This document shows positions 22,584 to 24,125 of a stretch of 24,125 bases of DNA, piece after piece. Source of the stretch: Sulfidibacterium sp964456625 (lineage in GTDB: Bacteria; Bacteroidota; Bacteroidia; Bacteroidales; F082); contig CAYWBO010000045.1 of the NCBI GenBank assembly GCA_964456625.1, positions 1 through 24,125 on the forward strand, written 5' to 3'. The translations under genes were made by a program, and so were the position numbers. The notes under the pieces were generated by a model. It saw nothing but the letters and a program-made list of their open reading frames with translations, searched no databases and was not told the origin of the DNA. Within the stretch, counting starts at the first letter, position 1. Each line of letters starts with the position of its first letter.

Positions 22584-23969
22584 ATGAGCAACAATCTCTT
22601 AAAACAAATATCCGGGATCATCTCTTTGCCGTATAAAAAAAATTGGGCAAGGCGATTTCATTTTCCGGTTTTCATTGCCCTGATAGCCACGACTGTATGG
22701 GGAATGGGATCCTGCCAGAAGCCAAATCTCATCAGTCACGATCCGTCGCTGCATCTTGCATTTTCCAATGATTCGGTGATTTTCGATACAGTCTTCACCA
22801 GCCTTGGCTCTGCCACGCAGGCCCTGATGGTTTACAACCGTTCCAACAGCAACCTGATGATCTCCAACATNNNNNNNNNNNNNNNNNNNNNNNNNNNNNN
22901 NNNNNNNNNNNNNNNNNNNNNNNNNNNNNNNNNNNNNNNNNNNNNNNNNNNNNNNNNNNNNNNNNNNNNNCATATCACATCGGGATTTCCGCCTTACAAA
23001 ATTGTTGCCGACAGTATGCAGACCACGCACTGGGATAACAAGTTGCCTTACGTTATCTACGGTTATGCCGTGGTGGATGCTTACGGGAAACTGGTCATCG
23101 ATCCGGGCACGCATATTTATTTCCATAAAGATGCCGGGCTCTGGGTGTATGCCAACGGGCAGCTGGATGCGGAAGGAACCCTTGAAAATCCGATTGTTTT
23201 CGAAGGCGACAGGCTGGATACCAGCTATGCAAGCCTTCCGGGACAATGGGACCGGATCTGGATCATGGAAGGCACTTCGGGGAAAAACAACATCATCAAG
23301 AATGCGGTGATCAAAAACGGGTATGTCGGTATCCAGGCCGAATCGTTTTTCCATCCCACTCAAAACAAACTGATCCTGGATAATGTGATCATCAAGAATA
23401 TGAACGGTGCGGGGATCTTTACCAGGAACTACAACATTACCGCACAAAATGTGGTAGTTGGCGATTGCGGCGGATATTGCATGGCGCTGACCCGGGGCGG
23501 AAACTACCAATTTATTCAGTCCACTTTTGCCAATTACTGGCCCTATTCGGTGAGGAATAATCCAGCCGTGATGATCAGCAATTATACGGTGGATACCAAC
23601 AACCAGACGATTTCTAATTCCATGCATTTCGACCTGGGCAACAGCATCATCTATGGCTACAACGACAACGAATTCAGTACAAAGATGGTTTCCGGGGCCG
23701 ATTCCGCTTATTATCTCGACCACTGTCTTGTAAAAACGACCCTGAGTATGAGTGACCCGGACTATTTCAATCAGATCTTTAAAAACATGGATCCTCTTTT
23801 CAGGAATACGGACAAACAGGATTACCGCCTTGACACACTTTCGCCAGCCATCGGGAAAGGCGACCCCAACATCAGTGTTCAGGCACCCAGCGATATCCTG
23901 GGAAATCCGCGCGGGATGTTTCCCGATCTCGGAGCCTATCAATTTGTTCCCAATCAGCGTAAAAAGTAA
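22584..23969 (+). CDS. Parallel beta-helix surface lipoprotein, interrupted by a scaffold gap
   Basis: About 461 codons lie in frame, including 100 N. The N-terminus has a basic stretch, a hydrophobic segment (about 28-42) and Cys44 in MGSCQ, a weak lipobox. Next comes an Ig-like domain (FSNDSVIFDTVFTSLGSA, YNRSNSNLMI) cut by the N run at residue 96. After the gap, turns with repeated N and G (IIKNAVIKNGYVGIQAES, LILDNVIIKNMNGAGIF, NITAQNVVVGDCGG) show a right-handed parallel beta-helix, and the C-terminus carries DILGNPRGMFPDLGAYQF, the choice-of-anchor-Q type ending. This Bacteroidota family is of unknown function, probably cell-surface. The Ig-like part of homologues suggests roughly 200 nt are missing. 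ATG 22584 fits the promoter. Confidence 0.75.
   Translation: MSNNLLKQISGIISLPYKKNWARRFHFPVFIALIATTVWGMGSCQKPNLISHDPSLHLAFSNDSVIFDTVFTSLGSATQALMVYNRSNSNLMISNXXXXXXXXXXXXXXXXXXXXXXXXXXXXXXXXXXHITSGFPPYKIVADSMQTTHWDNKLPYVIYGYAVVDAYGKLVIDPGTHIYFHKDAGLWVYANGQLDAEGTLENPIVFEGDRLDTSYASLPGQWDRIWIMEGTSGKNNIIKNAVIKNGYVGIQAESFFHPTQNKLILDNVIIKNMNGAGIFTRNYNITAQNVVVGDCGGYCMALTRGGNYQFIQSTFANYWPYSVRNNPAVMISNYTVDTNNQTISNSMHFDLGNSIIYGYNDNEFSTKMVSGADSAYYLDHCLVKTTLSMSDPDYFNQIFKNMDPLFRNTDKQDYRLDTLSPAIGKGDPNISVQAPSDILGNPRGMFPDLGAYQFVPNQRKK
22871..22970. other. Scaffold gap of 100 N inside the beta-helix lipoprotein gene
   Basis: It is again exactly 100 N, so the length is probably nominal. It falls in the Ig-like domain before the beta-helix. 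The reading frame resumes in the same register, which by chance happens one time in three. Confidence 0.9.
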
Positions 23970-23981
23970 AGAGAAACTTAC

Positions 23982-23989
23982 TAATTTTG
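23982..23989 (+). promoter_or_regulatory. -7 promoter element for the kinase gene at the window edge
   Basis: TAATTTTG fits TAnnTTTG and begins 13 nt after the previous stop codon. The leader to the ATG at 24058 would be about 62 nt. No clear -33 element is seen. Confidence 0.45.
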
Positions 23990-24057
23990 CCCCCTTTAAC
24001 TGTTTGGTCTGGTCTTTGCAGTTAATTAATCACAGCTACTCATAGAAAATAAAGGCT

Positions 24058-24125
24058 ATGATCATCGGAATCGGAGGCGTGAGCAATGCCGGAAAAACAA
24101 CGTTGGCCAATAGATTAAAAGAATC
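24058..24125 (+). CDS. Nicotinamide riboside kinase/uridine kinase-like P-loop protein, N-terminus only
   Basis: Only 22 codons are in the window before it runs off the edge. The protein starts with a beta-strand and a Walker A loop, IIGIGGVSNAGKTTLANRL. This resembles nicotinamide riboside kinase 1 (GVTNSGKTTLA in the human enzyme) and the uridine kinase family. If so, it phosphorylates a nucleoside with ATP in the cytoplasm, perhaps in NAD salvage. An AAAGG stretch sits 3 nt before the ATG. The identification rests on this short segment. Confidence 0.6.
   Translation, partial: MIIGIGGVSNAGKTTLANRLKE

Noticed and set aside
22599..23942. Long antisense open frame of 447 codons
   Set aside because: It mirrors the codon pattern of the + strand beta-helix gene, crosses the N gap, and its translation shows no domain or signal.

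Overview
The window looks like part of a draft or metagenome-derived scaffold from a member of the Bacteroidota. All recognisable genes lie on the + strand. Many are preceded by the Bacteroidota-type -7 element TAnnTTTG (or TAnnTTCG), in the best cases 19 nt after a TTG. Shine-Dalgarno sequences are not prominent. Lipoproteins have Bacteroidota-style lipoboxes, and the protein families (LolA-like carrier, Bacteroidota beta-helix lipoprotein, Porin_O_P-like barrel) fit. Two runs of exactly 100 N (15361-15460 and 22871-22970) are scaffold gaps, and both fall inside genes.

Layout. 1-1851: a GT2-type glycosyltransferase, a repeat-rich intergenic region, then a YjdI-like Fe-S protein and a YjdJ-like GNAT protein as a pair. 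2052-4333: an M20 amidohydrolase and a stand-alone alanine racemase, 2 nt apart. 4480-5468: two tandem paralogous SpoIIAA/STAS-like proteins, each with its own promoter. 5647-6129: a secreted NTF2/DUF4440-like protein. 6622-12020: a complete phosphate-uptake operon (outer-membrane porin, PstS, PstC, PstA, PstB, PhoU). Four TTAAC-type hexamers spaced exactly 11 bp apart precede it (a candidate Pho box), and a strong hairpin terminator closes it. 12164-13864: a lipoprotein gamma-glutamyltransferase.

14036-20897 is the most interesting block. A TetR regulator sits behind a palindromic operator that overlaps its own promoter. It is followed by a periplasmic LolA-like carrier, two closely related FtsX/MacB-type permeases in tandem, a third more divergent permease, a LolD-like ATPase and an outer-membrane beta-barrel. 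The parts span inner membrane, periplasm and outer membrane, so the block could be a self-contained, inducible system that moves a lipid or lipoprotein to or from the outer membrane. Its substrate cannot be read from the sequence. The first N gap hides the 3' end of the carrier gene and the 5' end of the first permease, creating a false fused reading frame.

21027-24125: a PepD-like dipeptidase, a beta-helix surface lipoprotein interrupted by the second N gap, and the first 22 codons of a nicotinamide riboside kinase/uridine kinase-like P-loop protein running off the window.
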